Origin: Rugamonas aquatica
GTDB lineage: Bacteria; Pseudomonadota; Gammaproteobacteria; Burkholderiales; Burkholderiaceae_D
Assembly (NCBI RefSeq): GCF_009380215.1
Contig: NZ_WHUG01000010.1
Location: forward strand, 1-64,000
DNA: 64,000 nt
Reading direction: 5' to 3'
Position 1 is the first letter of the stretch; the number at the start of each line of letters is the position of its first letter. Made by a program: the position numbers and the translations under genes. Shown one piece after another: positions 10,001 to 23,329 of the stretch. The notes under the pieces are model-generated. The model did not search any database, was not told where the DNA came from, and saw nothing but the letters and a program-made list of their open reading frames with translations.

Positions 10001-10412
10001 GGCGCTCGGCCAGTTGCAGTCGGCGTTCGGCCTCGCCGTCGGCCAGGAAGTGGCGCAGCGGCGTGAAGACGGGATCGGCCAGCAAGGTAGGCAACAGGCG
10101 CATCAAACGCCAGGTCAGCGGGCCCTTGTCGAAGGCCGAGCGCACCGGCACCCGGTCGCGCCCCAGCATGCCACGGTAGGTCTCCCACAAAAAGCGCGCC
10201 GGCAGCGCCACGCGGGTGGCGGCGCAGACGCGCATTTCCTCGGCCAGCGCGATCTTCAGCCATTCGGCCACGCCGTTCGACTGCACCAGGATCGTCTCCG
10301 ATTCCAGCGCGCCCAGCGGATGATTGCGCAGCCATTGGAACACCGCCGCGCGCAGCTGCTCCATTTGATTACCGTGCAAGATCAACAAGCCGGGGGTGAT
10401 GCTCGAATGCAT
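7002..10412 (-). CDS. recC: Exodeoxyribonuclease V subunit gamma (RecC)
   Basis: RecC is the scaffold of RecBCD. In characterised enzymes it splits the duplex and recognises Chi with an inactivated helicase fold. This 1136-residue protein starts with the family-typical MHSSITPGLLILHGNQMEQL and contains typical RecC segments such as VVCLLGMNDGDFPRR. It is the first gene of the operon. Its TGA overlaps the recB ATG. About 36 bp separate its start from the stop of the upstream kinase gene on the same strand, so either a compact promoter or read-through from that gene is possible. Which Chi sequence it would recognise cannot be read from the sequence. Confidence 0.93.
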   Translation of the reverse strand: MHSSITPGLLILHGNQMEQLRAAVFQWLRNHPLGALESETILVQSNGVAEWLKIALAEEMRVCAATRVALPARFLWETYRGMLGRDRVPVRSAFDKGPLTWRLMRLLPTLLADPVFTPLRHFLADGEAERRLQLAERLADLFDQYQVYRADWLDDWAQGRDQLRNARSEVQPLPEDQRWQGQLWRAVIADVEPHERELGRATVHTEFVRVCAAGEQPLGRLPRRIVIFGVSALPYQSLQALASLSRYTQVLLAVPNPCQFYWGDIIEGRDLLRSAHRRQQLRNGQDLGAIPLEELHAHSHPLLASWGRQGRDFIRMLDEFDEASAAAAAASDGGDMAPLRIDLFSDGEGDTLLSQVQAAIRDLLPLSEHPQIAPPNDDRSIEFHITHSVQREVEVLHDQLLAMFADGSGLRPRDVVVMVPDIDTFTAAIHAVFAQHRRSDPRYIPFEIGDVNDRSVNPLLVALEWLLRLPQQRCRQSEVRDLLDVPALAARFGLGEDDLPTLGLWIEGAGVRWGLDTEHRAGLGLGAAGEQNSWLFGVRRMLLGYASGEDAAFAGIEAYGEVGGLDAALAGSLAQLVEALLHWREVLAQSRSPAEWGVQARALLAAFFKAGEEGDRLTLAQLDDALNNWLETCEGAQYDEAVPLAVLREAWLGLLDEPTLNHQFVSGGVTFCTLMPMRAVPFRVVCLLGMNDGDFPRRAPKADFDLLAQPGMARPGDRSRRDDDRYLMLEALLAARDKLYISWVGRNVRDNSEQPPSVLVSQLRDYLVNGWQLDPHARTTEHALQPFSRRYFEDGGLLTYAREWREAHGEEAGDAAATELPPYEIDDKYRLKLSTLTNFMRQPVRFFFRQRLGVMFGDAALVGEDEEPFSLNALERYLLEDRMLEDGAEVEELHQVSDKMTESAERLARKGDLPIGLIGQQYQHQLVQALVPVRCAWLTLREGYPQSASKVALNLQLAGVQIDDWIDQLRSNGSETVWLAQMSSKVTDKQGKPRGDKLIAMWLRQLAVAAVGMPVAGFLVARDAIVSMKPLAQAEAQEALRELVCLWRDGMNRPLPTACKTALALAQGGDPGAVYNGGFEVSGENDDLCLARLWPDFAALSAEPDFADVSQALYGPLADWLEHCITIDTIDGEDTA

Positions 10413-10448
10413 AGGGCTCTTCGTGGGATGGAAGCCCGTATTATCGCT

Positions 10449-13601
<3,153 letters not shown>

Positions 13602-13795
13602 TCGCCATCACTTTAGGTCTATATATTCGCGGAAAAATTTGCATCACAGCAGCATACTATTAATGCCGCCCCGGAACCAGTGAAACAATTGGAGAGATTT
13701 CGCCACGATACGGCGCGAAATTCAAGGGAACCATATACAGCAAGGCGCGCTCTAAATGATGAGTCCGAAAACTACCGGCATTGCCGGAGGCCATC

Positions 13796-15400
13796 ATGCG
13801 TGCATTGTCTATCATAACGGTATTTGCCTTCAGCATCATCTGCATGCCAACCAGCGGTCATGCGACGACTGTTGACCACCACGAATTCGAAGCCTGGCTG
13901 GAGGCGCCCTTCGTCGCCGGCAAGGACGGCACGCGCGCGCTGACGCTGCACTTTTCCGCACCCGATGCACGGCCGGGCCACACGCTGCATTGGCGGCTGG
14001 ACTTGCTGGCGCCGAACGGGCGCGCGCTGCGCATGTGGCGCCGAACCCAGCCTTTGGAAGAGCCGGGGCGGAACGTGACGATACGCTGGCATGCGCCACC
14101 GACATTGCGCCAAGGCGTCTACCGGCTGCGGCTGCGCGCCCGCGCCGGCAACAATCCGGAAGTCGAGCAGGACTGGAACGTGGCGGTCGGCGCCCTGCCG
14201 GCGGCTCCGGCCGCGTCGCTGCAGGCAACCGATGCGGTGGAGGCGCTGCCCTACGCCATCTACCTGGGCAATCTGCACAGCCAGACCAACCACAGCGACG
14301 GCGGCGGCGCGCTCGACCACTGCACCGGCGCGCAAGCGCCGCAGAGCGCGGCGCTGGGGCCGGCGGATGCCTACGCCTACGCCCGGCAACACGGCCTGGA
14401 TTTCCTGATGACTTCCGAGCACAACCACATGTACGACGGCTCGGACGGCACCAACATCGAGGCCGACCCGGCCGCCGCCACGGCCCTGTACCGCAGCGGC
14501 CTGCAAGCGGCGGCGCAGTGGAACCGAACCCATTCCGGCTTCCTCGCCATCTACGGCCAGGAATGGGGCGTCATCAGCCACGGCGGCCACCTCAATATTC
14601 TCAACAGCGGCGAACTGCTGGGCTGGGAACGCAACGCGCTGGGCGAGCTGCTGGCCGATACGGAAAGCCCCCGGAACGACTACGCCGCGCTGTACCGGCT
14701 GATGCGCGAACGGGGCTGGGCCGGCCAGTTCAACCATCCGCAACGCCATCAGTTCGCCATCGGCGGCAAGCCTCTGGCCTGGACCGAGGACGGCGACCAG
14801 GCCATGCTGCTATGCGAAGTCATGAACAGCAATGCCTTTTCAGCCCATACCGACGAGGCCGAACCGCGCCTGAGCACCTACGAAGCCGCCTGCAACCAGT
14901 TGCTGGAAGCCGGCTACCACCTGGCCTTCAGCAGCGACCAGGACAACCACTGCGCCAACTGGGGCGCCTCCTACAGCAACCGCACGGGCGTGCTGGTCGA
15001 GCGCGGCGCGCCGCTGGACGCCGCCAGCCTGCTGGCCGCCCTGCGCGCCCGTCGCGTGTTTGCCACGATGGATAAAAATGCCCGCCTGATCCTGACCGCC
15101 AACGGCCACCTGATGGGCGAACGCTTCGTCAATCGCGGCAAGCTGACCCTGCGGGCCAGTTACGCCAGCCTGAGCGGCCACCGCGCCGCCGCCATCGACA
15201 TCTTCCACGGCGTGCCCGGGCGCAACGGGGCGGTCGCCGCGCTGGGCGGCACAGCCCGCACCGTCGTCACCCCGGCCGCCGGCGAGCATTTCTACTACGC
15301 CCGCGTGACCCAGGATGACGGAAAAATGCTGTGGAGCGCGCCAATTTGGGTCAGCCAGCAGCCCCGCAATCGTGCGCTGCGGAAAATTGAACTCCGATAA
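13796..15400 (+). CDS. Secreted CehA/McbA-like PHP-type metallohydrolase
   Basis: A 534-residue exported protein. The ATG at 13796 is preferred over an upstream TTG because a GGAGG ribosome-binding site lies at 13786-13790. It begins a signal peptide that probably ends after SGHA. Histidine-rich motifs characteristic of PHP-type metal centres follow: NLHSQTNHSDG, SEHNH, HGGHLNIL, QFNHP and SSDQDNH. CehA/McbA relatives include carbaryl esterases, but natural substrates are mostly unknown, so no specific reaction is assigned. The C-terminal 130 residues look like a beta-sandwich. The gene is divergent from the CHASE kinase and precedes the GGDEF operon, with its own leader. Confidence 0.7.
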   Translation: MRALSIITVFAFSIICMPTSGHATTVDHHEFEAWLEAPFVAGKDGTRALTLHFSAPDARPGHTLHWRLDLLAPNGRALRMWRRTQPLEEPGRNVTIRWHAPPTLRQGVYRLRLRARAGNNPEVEQDWNVAVGALPAAPAASLQATDAVEALPYAIYLGNLHSQTNHSDGGGALDHCTGAQAPQSAALGPADAYAYARQHGLDFLMTSEHNHMYDGSDGTNIEADPAAATALYRSGLQAAAQWNRTHSGFLAIYGQEWGVISHGGHLNILNSGELLGWERNALGELLADTESPRNDYAALYRLMRERGWAGQFNHPQRHQFAIGGKPLAWTEDGDQAMLLCEVMNSNAFSAHTDEAEPRLSTYEAACNQLLEAGYHLAFSSDQDNHCANWGASYSNRTGVLVERGAPLDAASLLAALRARRVFATMDKNARLILTANGHLMGERFVNRGKLTLRASYASLSGHRAAAIDIFHGVPGRNGAVAALGGTARTVVTPAAGEHFYYARVTQDDGKMLWSAPIWVSQQPRNRALRKIELR

Positions 15401-15490
15401 TCTTATTGCTGGTAAAAAATATTCCACATATCGATTATCAGATTGATAAAATGAGGGTTTTCGCCATCTTGTAGCCGATTGCAATTTTAC

Positions 15491-15518
15491 TTGACTACCA
15501 GATATTCAAGAGTATCTT
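15491..15518 (+). promoter_or_regulatory. Sigma70-like promoter for the GGDEF-kinase operon
   Basis: TTGACT (15491-15496) and TATCTT (15513-15518) are separated by 16 bp in AT-rich DNA. The expected transcript start is near 15525, which leaves only about 10 bases before the GTG at 15535. The alternative GTG at 15571 would give a more usual leader. Confidence 0.55.
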
Positions 15519-15534
15519 TTACCTTCCAGACACA

Positions 15535-17448
15535 GTGCGACCGTCCGATACCTTAACTGATCAGCCAGCCGTGCCTATCCCAAAAGTCCTCCTCGTCAAC
15601 GACGATCCAGCCAGCCTGTACGCGCTGGAGAGTCTGCTGTCCGAAGCTGCCGACCAGCATGTGTATGAGCTGATCACCGCAGGTTCCGGCAAGGAAGCAC
15701 TGCGCCAGGTGCTGCTGCACGAATTCGCCGTCATCCTGCTCGATGTCAGCATGCCCGGCATGGACGGCTTTGAGACGGCCGAAGCCATTCATTCCCATCC
15801 GCGTTCGGCGGGCGTGCCCATCATTTTCATCACCGCGCATTACGCGGACGAAATCAACCGCCTCAAGGCCTATCAGAAAGGCGCGGCGGATTATCTGTTC
15901 ACGCCCGTGATCCCGCAAATCCTGCAGGCCAAGGTGGCGGTGTTCGTCGAGATGACCAAGAAGAATATCCTGCTGCGCAAAAAGAGCGAGCAGCTGGCGC
16001 GCCTGAACCAGGACTTGCGCGTGCAGCGCCTGCAGGACCTGGAGCGCATCAACGGCGAGCTGGAGCAGGAAATCAAGGACCGCAAGCAGGCCGAGTTGCG
16101 CGCCCATGAGCTATCCACGCGCGACGCGCTGACCAACCTGGTCAACCGCCGCGCGCTGATCCAGCAGCTGGAGCACGCGGTGGCCACGTCGGACCGCAGC
16201 GGCGCCGGCTTCGCGCTGCTGTTCCTCGACCTCGACAAATTCAAGCAGATCAACGACAGCTACGGCCACGAAGCCGGCGACGAGCTGCTGCGCCAGGTCT
16301 CGGCGCGGCTGACGGCGGCCGTGCGCGTGGCCGACGTGGTGGCGCGGCTGGGCGGCGATGAATTCGTCGTGCTGATCGAAGGCCGGGCGGCGGCGGCCAA
16401 CGCCGCGCGCGTGGCGCGCAAGATCGAACTGGCCTGCGCCCTGCCCTTCGACATCGGCAGCCATCGCCTGAAGACGGCGGCCAGCATCGGCATCGCCATC
16501 TATCCACAGGACGGCAACAACGCCCAGGCGCTGATGAAGAACGCCGACACCGCCATGTACCACGCCAAACAGAACGACGCCGGCCCGGTGCAGTTCTTCC
16601 ACGAAGAGCTCAACGTGCGCGAGCGCGAACGCGAACAATGGACGCTGGAGCTGCGCAAGGCGCTGGCCTCCGGCCAGTTGGAGCTGCGCTACCAGCCGCA
16701 GGTCGATATCGCCACCGGCCGCACGTCCGGCGCCGAGGCGCAGCTGTACTGGCACCATCCAGTCAAAGGCATGCTCGATGCGTCGGTGTTCCTGCCGCAG
16801 GTGCAGGAACGCGGACTGCTGGACCGCATCGACGCCTGGGTGATAACGCAGGCCTGCGCCCAGGCCGCCCTGTGGCAGCGGGTGGCGTCGGCCGGCGCCA
16901 GCGCGCGCCATGGCACGCCGCTGTGCATCTGGATCAACCTGGCGACGCCGCAGCTGACGCCGGACCTGCTGCAAACGCTGCTGCCGGCGATCCGCAAGCA
17001 GCACCTGGCGCCAGGCAGCATCGGCGTGGAGCTGAACGAAAAACTGCTGCTGGGCGCGACAGAACCGCTGGCCCAGCTGCTGCAGCAACTGCAAAGCGGC
17101 GGCGTGCTGGCAGCGCTGGACGATTTCGGCAGCGCGCGTTCCTCGCTGGCCGCCTGCAAGCGCTGGCAGCTCGACGTGCTGAAGATAGACCGCAGCTTCA
17201 TCCAGTCCATCGGCAACGACGAAGGCGGCAGCGATATCGTCGCCGCCGTCATCCACCTGGCGCGCGCCTTGTCCATGAAGGTCGTGGCGCTGGGCGTGGA
17301 CGACCGCGAACAGCTCGAAGCGCTGCGCGCGCTGGGCTGCGACAGCTGCCAGGGCGAACTGTTTTTCACGCCGCTGCCCGCGGCGGGCCTGCTTGAACAT
17401 GCCGGCGCCAAGCCGGTAGTATCCACCACCGAACCCCATCCCTCCTAA
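15535..17448 (+). CDS. Response regulator with GGDEF and degenerate EAL domains
   Basis: A 637-residue cytoplasmic protein. The receiver domain (about 17-135) has phospho-acceptor Asp70 in [11 protein letters not shown], but the conserved lysine region reads DYLFTPV, with Thr at the usual Lys position. A coiled coil follows. The GGDEF motif is intact at 273-277, preceded five residues upstream by RVAD (264-267), a match to the product-inhibition I-site, so it is probably an active diguanylate cyclase. The EAL domain reads EAQ at 401-403, keeps DDFG and QG, but has ALGVDD where AEGVE is expected, so phosphodiesterase activity is doubtful. Start is uncertain: GTG 15535 or GTG 15571, neither with a good ribosome site. 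It precedes the large kinase by 18 bp. Confidence 0.85.
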   Translation: MRPSDTLTDQPAVPIPKVLLVNDDPASLYALESLLSEAADQHVYELITAGSGKEALRQVLLHEFAVILLDVSMPGMDGFETAEAIHSHPRSAGVPIIFITAHYADEINRLKAYQKGAADYLFTPVIPQILQAKVAVFVEMTKKNILLRKKSEQLARLNQDLRVQRLQDLERINGELEQEIKDRKQAELRAHELSTRDALTNLVNRRALIQQLEHAVATSDRSGAGFALLFLDLDKFKQINDSYGHEAGDELLRQVSARLTAAVRVADVVARLGGDEFVVLIEGRAAAANAARVARKIELACALPFDIGSHRLKTAASIGIAIYPQDGNNAQALMKNADTAMYHAKQNDAGPVQFFHEELNVREREREQWTLELRKALASGQLELRYQPQVDIATGRTSGAEAQLYWHHPVKGMLDASVFLPQVQERGLLDRIDAWVITQACAQAALWQRVASAGASARHGTPLCIWINLATPQLTPDLLQTLLPAIRKQHLAPGSIGVELNEKLLLGATEPLAQLLQQLQSGGVLAALDDFGSARSSLAACKRWQLDVLKIDRSFIQSIGNDEGGSDIVAAVIHLARALSMKVVALGVDDREQLEALRALGCDSCQGELFFTPLPAAGLLEHAGAKPVVSTTEPHPS

Positions 17449-17466
17449 ATAACGAGGACTAAGCCG

Positions 17467-20400
17467 ATGAATAACATGACCGACATGGGCGAGCAGATCG
17501 ACGCAAAAAAACTGCTCGCCACGCTGATGGCACTGAAAAAAGGCGACTTCACCGCCCGCATGCCATCCGACTGGACCGGCATGGCCGGCAAGATCGCCGA
17601 TACGCTGAACGACATCATCGAGACCAAGGAAAAAATGGTGCAGGTGGTGACGGACGTGAGCCGCGTGGTGGGCCGCGAAGGCCGCCTGACGCAGCGCGCA
17701 CAGGTGCCGAATATGTCCGGCGGCTGGGCCACCATCGTCAGCGCCGTCAACGCGCTGATCGACGATCTGGTGCGCCCGACCACCGAGATGGCGCGCGTGA
17801 TCGGCGCCGTGGCGAAAGGCGACCTGTCGCAGACCATGGCGCTGGAAGTGGACGGCGTGCCGCTGAAGGGCCAGTACCTGCGGGCGGCAACCACCGCCAA
17901 CACCATGGTGGAACAGCTGTCGTCGTTCTCCTCCGAGGTGACGCGGGTGGCGCGGGAGGTGGGTACCGAGGGTAAGCTGGGCGGCCAGGCGCAGGTGAAA
18001 GGCGTGGCCGGCACCTGGAAGGACTTGACCGACTCGGTGAACTCGATGGCGGGTAACTTGACGTCGCAGGTGCGTAACATCGCCGAGGTAACGACGGCGG
18101 TGGCCAACGGCGACTTGTCCAAGAAAATCACGGTGGACGTGCGCGGCGAGATTCTGCAACTGAAGGACACCATCAACGTGATGGTGGACCAGCTGCGTTC
18201 CTTCGCATCGGAAGTGACGCGGGTGGCGCGTGAGGTGGGCACCGAGGGTAAGCTGGGCGGACAGGCTTATGTGCCGGGCGTCGGCGGCACCTGGAAGGAC
18301 TTGACCGACAACGTGAACTTCATGGCGTCCAATTTGACGGGCCAGGTGCGTAACATCGCGGCGGTGACAACGGCGGTGGCGAACGGCGACTTGTCCAAGA
18401 AGATCACTGTGGACGTGAAGGGCGAGATTCTCGAACTGAAAAACACCATCAACGTGATGGTGGACCAATTGTCCTCCTTCGCATCCGAAGTGACGCGGGT
18501 GGCGCGTGAAGTGGGTACCGAGGGTAAGCTCGGCGGCCAGGCGCAGGTAAAAGGCGTGGCCGGTACGTGGAAGGACTTGACCGACTCGGTGAACTCGATG
18601 GCGGGTAACTTGACCGGCCAGGTACGTAACATCGCCGACGTGACCACCGCCGTGGCCAACGGCGACTTGTCGAAGAAGATCACGGTGGACGTGAAGGGCG
18701 AGATTCTCGAACTGAAAAACACCATCAACGTGATGGTCGACCAATTGAACTCCTTCGCCTCCGAGGTGACGCGGGTGGCGCGGGAAGTGGGTACCGAAGG
18801 TAAGCTGGGCGGCCAGGCCAACGTGCCCGGCGTGGCCGGCACATGGAAAGACTTGACCGACGGCGTGAACTCGATGGCGGGTAACTTGACCGGCCAGGTG
18901 CGTAACATCGCCGACGTGACCACCGCCGTGGCCAACGGCGACCTGTCGAAAAAGATCACGGTGGACGTGAAGGGCGAGATTCTCGAACTGAAAAACACCA
19001 TCAACGTGATGGTGGACCAATTGTCCTCCTTCGCATCGGAAGTGACGCGGGTGGCGCGTGAGGTGGGCACCGAGGGTAAGCTGGGCGGACAGGCATATGT
19101 GCCGGGCGTCGGCGGCACCTGGAAGGACTTGACCGATAACGTGAACTTCATGGCGTCCAACTTGACGGGCCAGGTGCGTAACATTGCGGCGGTGACCACC
19201 GCCGTTGCGCGTGGCGACTTGTCCAAGAAAATCACGGTGGACGTGAAGGGCGAGATTCTCGAACTGAAAGACACCATCAACGTGATGGTGGACCAACTGT
19301 CCTCCTTCGCATCCGAGGTGACGCGGGTGGCGCGTGAAGTGGGTACCGAGGGTAAGCTGGGCGGCCAGGCCAACGTGTCCGGCGTGGCCGGTACGTGGAA
19401 AGACTTGACCGAGAACGTCAACCAGCTGGCGGCAAACCTGACCAACCAGGTGCGGGCGATCGCGGAGGTGGCGACCGCCGTGACGCGAGGCGATTTGTCC
19501 CGTTCCATTCAGGTGGAGGCACGCGGCGAGGTGTCCTACCTGAAGGACAACATCAACGAGATGATCCGTAACCTGAAGGACACCACGCTGAAGAACGCGC
19601 AGCAGGATTGGCTGAAGACCAACCTGGCGCGCTTCACCCGCCTGCTGCAAGGCCAGCGCGATTTGCAGGCCGTGACCAAGCTAATTCTGTCCGAGCTGGC
19701 GCCACTGGTGTCGGCCCACCACGGCGTGTTCTACATGATGGACTCGCAGGAATCCGACGCCCGCCTGCGCATGATCGCCAGCTACGGCTACCGTTCCAGC
19801 CGCAAGCTGCCGACCTCCTTCCTGCCGGGCGAAGGCCTGGTGGGCCAGTGCGCGTTGGAGAAGGTCCGCATCTGGCTGACCGACGTGCCGCGCGATTATA
19901 TCGTCGTCTCGTCCGGCCTGGGCGCGGCGCCGCCGACCAACATCGTCGTGCTGCCGATTCTGTTCGAGCAGCAGGTCAAGGCGGTGATCGAGATCGCCTC
20001 GCTGGACCGCTTCACCGAAACCCACCTGTCCTTCCTCGACCAGCTGATGGAATCGATCGGCGTGGTGCTGAACACCATCGAGGCCAACAGCCGTACCGAA
20101 TCGCTGCTGACGCAATCGCAATCGCTGGCGCAGGAACTGCAACAGACCAACCAGGAGCTGGCTGAAAAAGCCCGCCTGCTGTCCGAGCAGAACATCGAGG
20201 TGGAACGTAAAAACCGCGAGGTGGAGCAAGCCAAGCTGGCGCTGGAAGAGAAAGCCACCCAGCTGGCGCTGTCCTCCAAATACAAATCCGAATTCCTGGC
20301 GAATATGTCGCACGAGCTGCGCACGCCTCTGAATTCGCTGCTGATCCTGGCGCAGCAGCTGGGCGACAACCCGGATGGCAACCTGTCCGGCAAACAGGTG

Positions 20401-22371
20401 GAATTCGCCAAGACCATCCACGGCTCCGGCTCCGACTTGCTGACGCTGATTAACGACATTCTGGATCTGTCGAAAATCGAATCCGGTACCGTCACGCTGG
20501 ACGTGTCCGAGTACCGCTTCCAGAATCTGCGCAACTACGTCGACCGCACCTTCCGCCACATGGCCGAGGCCAAGCACCTGGGCTTCTCCGTGGAGCTGAA
20601 GGAAAACCTGCCGACCGCGATGATGACCGACACCACGCGCCTGCAGCAGGTGCTGAAAAACCTGCTGTCGAACGCGTTCAAGTTCACCACCCACGGCCAG
20701 GTCTCGCTCAGTATCAGCCTGGTGAGCAGCGGTTTCTCCAGCGACCACCCCAACCTGCTGCATGCGGACGCGGTGCTGGCCTTCGCCGTCTGCGACACCG
20801 GCGTCGGCATCGCCGCCGACAAGCTGCAGCTGATCTTCGAAGCATTCCAGCAGGCCGACGGCTCCACCGCCCGCAAATACGGCGGCACCGGCCTTGGCCT
20901 GTCGATCTCGCGCGAGCTGGCGCGCCTGCTGGGCGGCGAGATCCGCGTCGAATCGGCGGTCGGCAACGGCTCCACCTTCACGCTGTTCCTGCCGTATAAC
21001 CGCGCAGGCTTCATCAACTACGACATGGGCCGCCAGCCGCAGGTGCGCCTGCCGTCGCCGGCCCCGCAGGTGGTGTACACGCCGCCGCACTACAGCGAAC
21101 TGGCCCAGCCCGACCACGAGAACGGCACCGCCATCACCGACATCGACGCCGACATGGCCGATTACGGCAGCAGCGACGACCGCGGCCTGGTGGCGCCGGG
21201 CGATCCGTCGGTACTCATCATCGAGGACGACGAACGCTTCTCCAAGATCGTGCTGGACTTCGCCCGCGAGAAGAACTTCAAGGGCATCGTCACCATGCAG
21301 GGCGATTCGGCACTGAGCCTGGCGCGCGACTACCTGCCGTCCGCCATCCTGCTCGACCTCGACCTGCCGGACATCGACGGCTTCACGGTGCTGGACCGCC
21401 TGAAGCGCGACCCGAGCACCCGCCACATTCCGGTGCACGTGATGTCCAGCCTGCGCGAACGCGAACGCGCGCTGCGCCTGGGCGCGATCTCCTACCTGAA
21501 CAAACCGGTCAGCAAGGCCGCGCTGCAGGAAGAGTTCAGCCGCATCCAGAAGTTCCTGTTGGGCGGCAAACGCAGCCTGCTGGTGGTGGACGATGAGCAG
21601 ATGCAGCGCGACGCCATCGTCGCCCTGATCGGCGACGCCGACCTGCACATCGTCGCCGTCGACACCGGCCAGGCGGCGCTGGACGCGCTGCGCGAAGCCC
21701 GCTTCGACTGCATGGTGCTGGACCTGACGCTGCCCGACATCAGCGGCTTCGATCTGCTCGACATCATCGGCAAGGACGAATCGCTGCGCGACCTGCCTAT
21801 CGTAATCAACACCGCCAAGGAGTTGAACCGCAAGGAAGTGGCCAAGCTGAAGCGCTACGCCAAGACCATCGTCATCAAGGACGCCCGCTCGCCGGAACGC
21901 CTGCTGGACGAAACCGCGCTGTTCCTGCACCGCTCGCAGGCCAGCCTGCCGGAGGCGCAGCGCCGCATGCTGGAAGAGATCCACGCGGCCGATGGCGGCC
22001 TGGCCGGCCGCAAGGTGCTGATCGTCGATGATGACTTGCGCAACATCTTCGCGCTGTCGTCGCTGCTGGAGCGCCAGCAGATGCAGGTGTCGTTCGCCGA
22101 GAACGGCCGCGACGGCATCGAGGTGCTGGAAAAAGATCCGACCATCGAGATCGTCCTGATGGACATCATGATGCCGGAGATGGACGGCTACGACACCATG
22201 CGCGCGATCCGCCGCATCCCCAAATTCAAATCGCTGCCCATCATCACGCTGACGGCGAAGGCGATGAAGGGCGACCGCGATAAATGTATCGCGGCCGGCG
22301 CGTCGGACTACATCACCAAGCCGGTGGACGTGGCGCAGCTGCTGTCGCTGATGCGGGTATGGCTGCACTGA
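17467..22371 (+). CDS. Soluble multi-HAMP hybrid histidine kinase with three receivers
   Basis: A 1634-residue protein with no membrane segment. After an N-terminal divergent HAMP-like region come six 92-residue HAMP units (about 158-709) of the GDLSKKI, VDQL and [16 protein letters not shown] type. A GAF domain (about 718-880), a coiled coil, HisKA with His949 (NMSHELRTP), HATPase (GGTGLGLS), and three receivers starting near 1249, 1370 and 1517 follow. All three receivers retain an Asp in the acceptor position. From memory of the family, the repeated HAMP array resembles fungal group III Nik1/Os-1 kinases, which sense osmotic stress, and bacterial relatives. A GAGG ribosome site precedes the ATG. 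The stop codon overlaps the ATG of the next gene. Confidence 0.9.
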   Translation: MNNMTDMGEQIDAKKLLATLMALKKGDFTARMPSDWTGMAGKIADTLNDIIETKEKMVQVVTDVSRVVGREGRLTQRAQVPNMSGGWATIVSAVNALIDDLVRPTTEMARVIGAVAKGDLSQTMALEVDGVPLKGQYLRAATTANTMVEQLSSFSSEVTRVAREVGTEGKLGGQAQVKGVAGTWKDLTDSVNSMAGNLTSQVRNIAEVTTAVANGDLSKKITVDVRGEILQLKDTINVMVDQLRSFASEVTRVAREVGTEGKLGGQAYVPGVGGTWKDLTDNVNFMASNLTGQVRNIAAVTTAVANGDLSKKITVDVKGEILELKNTINVMVDQLSSFASEVTRVAREVGTEGKLGGQAQVKGVAGTWKDLTDSVNSMAGNLTGQVRNIADVTTAVANGDLSKKITVDVKGEILELKNTINVMVDQLNSFASEVTRVAREVGTEGKLGGQANVPGVAGTWKDLTDGVNSMAGNLTGQVRNIADVTTAVANGDLSKKITVDVKGEILELKNTINVMVDQLSSFASEVTRVAREVGTEGKLGGQAYVPGVGGTWKDLTDNVNFMASNLTGQVRNIAAVTTAVARGDLSKKITVDVKGEILELKDTINVMVDQLSSFASEVTRVAREVGTEGKLGGQANVSGVAGTWKDLTENVNQLAANLTNQVRAIAEVATAVTRGDLSRSIQVEARGEVSYLKDNINEMIRNLKDTTLKNAQQDWLKTNLARFTRLLQGQRDLQAVTKLILSELAPLVSAHHGVFYMMDSQESDARLRMIASYGYRSSRKLPTSFLPGEGLVGQCALEKVRIWLTDVPRDYIVVSSGLGAAPPTNIVVLPILFEQQVKAVIEIASLDRFTETHLSFLDQLMESIGVVLNTIEANSRTESLLTQSQSLAQELQQTNQELAEKARLLSEQNIEVERKNREVEQAKLALEEKATQLALSSKYKSEFLANMSHELRTPLNSLLILAQQLGDNPDGNLSGKQVEFAKTIHGSGSDLLTLINDILDLSKIESGTVTLDVSEYRFQNLRNYVDRTFRHMAEAKHLGFSVELKENLPTAMMTDTTRLQQVLKNLLSNAFKFTTHGQVSLSISLVSSGFSSDHPNLLHADAVLAFAVCDTGVGIAADKLQLIFEAFQQADGSTARKYGGTGLGLSISRELARLLGGEIRVESAVGNGSTFTLFLPYNRAGFINYDMGRQPQVRLPSPAPQVVYTPPHYSELAQPDHENGTAITDIDADMADYGSSDDRGLVAPGDPSVLIIEDDERFSKIVLDFAREKNFKGIVTMQGDSALSLARDYLPSAILLDLDLPDIDGFTVLDRLKRDPSTRHIPVHVMSSLRERERALRLGAISYLNKPVSKAALQEEFSRIQKFLLGGKRSLLVVDDEQMQRDAIVALIGDADLHIVAVDTGQAALDALREARFDCMVLDLTLPDISGFDLLDIIGKDESLRDLPIVINTAKELNRKEVAKLKRYAKTIVIKDARSPERLLDETALFLHRSQASLPEAQRRMLEEIHAADGGLAGRKVLIVDDDLRNIFALSSLLERQQMQVSFAENGRDGIEVLEKDPTIEIVLMDIMMPEMDGYDTMRAIRRIPKFKSLPIITLTAKAMKGDRDKCIAAGASDYITKPVDVAQLLSLMRVWLH
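17938..19593 (+). repeat. Six tandem 276-bp coding repeats (HAMP array)
   Basis: The anchor GTGACGCGGGTGGCGCG recurs at 17938, 18214, 18490, 18766, 19042 and 19318, an exact 276-bp (92-codon) period. Units 1-5 are almost identical in DNA, including synonymous positions. The second half of unit 6 diverges. Two sub-types alternate: [18 protein letters not shown] with SVNSMAGNL, and QAYVPGVGG with NVNFMASNL. Such identity implies recent duplication or gene conversion and makes the array prone to copy-number change. Confidence 0.95.
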
Positions 22372-23321
22372 TGGCGGGCATGAACTCGTTATTTGCCTCG
22401 TTGCGGGCGGCCTTGCGGCCTGCGGATGCGGGCGGTTCGGACCATGTTACGCCGCCGGACCAGCACTCCCCGCCGGCCGCCGGGCCGCGCCGGCAGCCGC
22501 CGTCCACCGTCGAGGAACTGGAGCAGGAGCTGCTGTTGGAAGCCGTGTTCCAGGTCTACGGCTACGACTTCCGCGGCTACCAGCGCGATGTGGTGTCGCG
22601 CCGGCTGCAAGCGGCGATGTCGCAGAAGTCCGTCGCCACCATCTCGGCCATGCAGGCGCTGGTGCTGCACGATCCGCAAGCCTGGAACGCGCTGCTGCGC
22701 GAGCTGTCGGTGGAACCGGCGCTGATGTTCGACGATGCCTCCGAAGTGGCGCTGCTGCGCATGTCGCTGGGCGTGTGCCTGCACGGGGCCGCGCTGCCGC
22801 GCGTGTGGCTGGCCGACTGCGCCGGTGCGCAGCAGGCGTGGACGCTGGCCATTCTGCTGGAACAGGAACAGCTGGGCGCGCGCACCGAGATCTACGCCAC
22901 CGTCTCCAGCGATGCGCTGCTGGCGGAAGCGCAGGCCGCCAGCCTGCCGATGGCGCGGCTGGGCGAGCTGCAAGCGAACTATGTGCGCAGCGGCGGTGTC
23001 GGCAAGCTGCTCGATTATTTCGAAGTCAGCGGCGATGGTCTGCATGCGGTGCTGATGCCGCAGCTGCGCAGCCGCATCACCTGGGCCCAGTACAACCTGG
23101 TGACGGATGCTTCGTTCAATGAATTCCAGATGATCGTGGGCCGACGCGCCCTGCCCGACTTCGGGCCGGCACTGCGCCAGCGCGTGCTGCAGCTGTTCGA
23201 CGACAGCCTGGCGCAATCGGGCCTGCTGGTGCTGGACCGTCCGCTGGAAGCGGGCGATCCCTTGGCCAGCCATTACAAGCCGGTGTTTCCGCACCAGCCC
23301 TGGTACAAGCGGGTGGCTTAA
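22371..23321 (+). CDS. CheR-like protein with degenerate methyltransferase motifs
   Basis: A 316-residue protein resembling CheR-type chemoreceptor methyltransferases in layout: an N-terminal helical region (YGYDFRGYQRDVVSRRL), a central domain and a C-terminal WYKR end. The residues expected for catalysis are poorly kept. Where CheR proteins have a GC-x-GEE S-adenosylmethionine motif this protein reads ADCAGAQQA, and where they have a CRN-type motif it reads QMIVGRRAL. It may have kept a binding or scaffolding role only. The ATG overlaps the kinase stop codon (TGATG), implying translational coupling. No CheB or chemoreceptor gene is nearby. The homology is recognised by pattern, not by a search. 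Confidence 0.6.
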   Translation: MAGMNSLFASLRAALRPADAGGSDHVTPPDQHSPPAAGPRRQPPSTVEELEQELLLEAVFQVYGYDFRGYQRDVVSRRLQAAMSQKSVATISAMQALVLHDPQAWNALLRELSVEPALMFDDASEVALLRMSLGVCLHGAALPRVWLADCAGAQQAWTLAILLEQEQLGARTEIYATVSSDALLAEAQAASLPMARLGELQANYVRSGGVGKLLDYFEVSGDGLHAVLMPQLRSRITWAQYNLVTDASFNEFQMIVGRRALPDFGPALRQRVLQLFDDSLAQSGLLVLDRPLEAGDPLASHYKPVFPHQPWYKRVA

Positions 23322-23329
23322 GCGCGGCG

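Noticed and set aside
17938-19593. CRISPR or satellite-like tandem repeat
   Set aside because: The period is 92 codons in an open frame and encodes HAMP domains, so it is a coding repeat.
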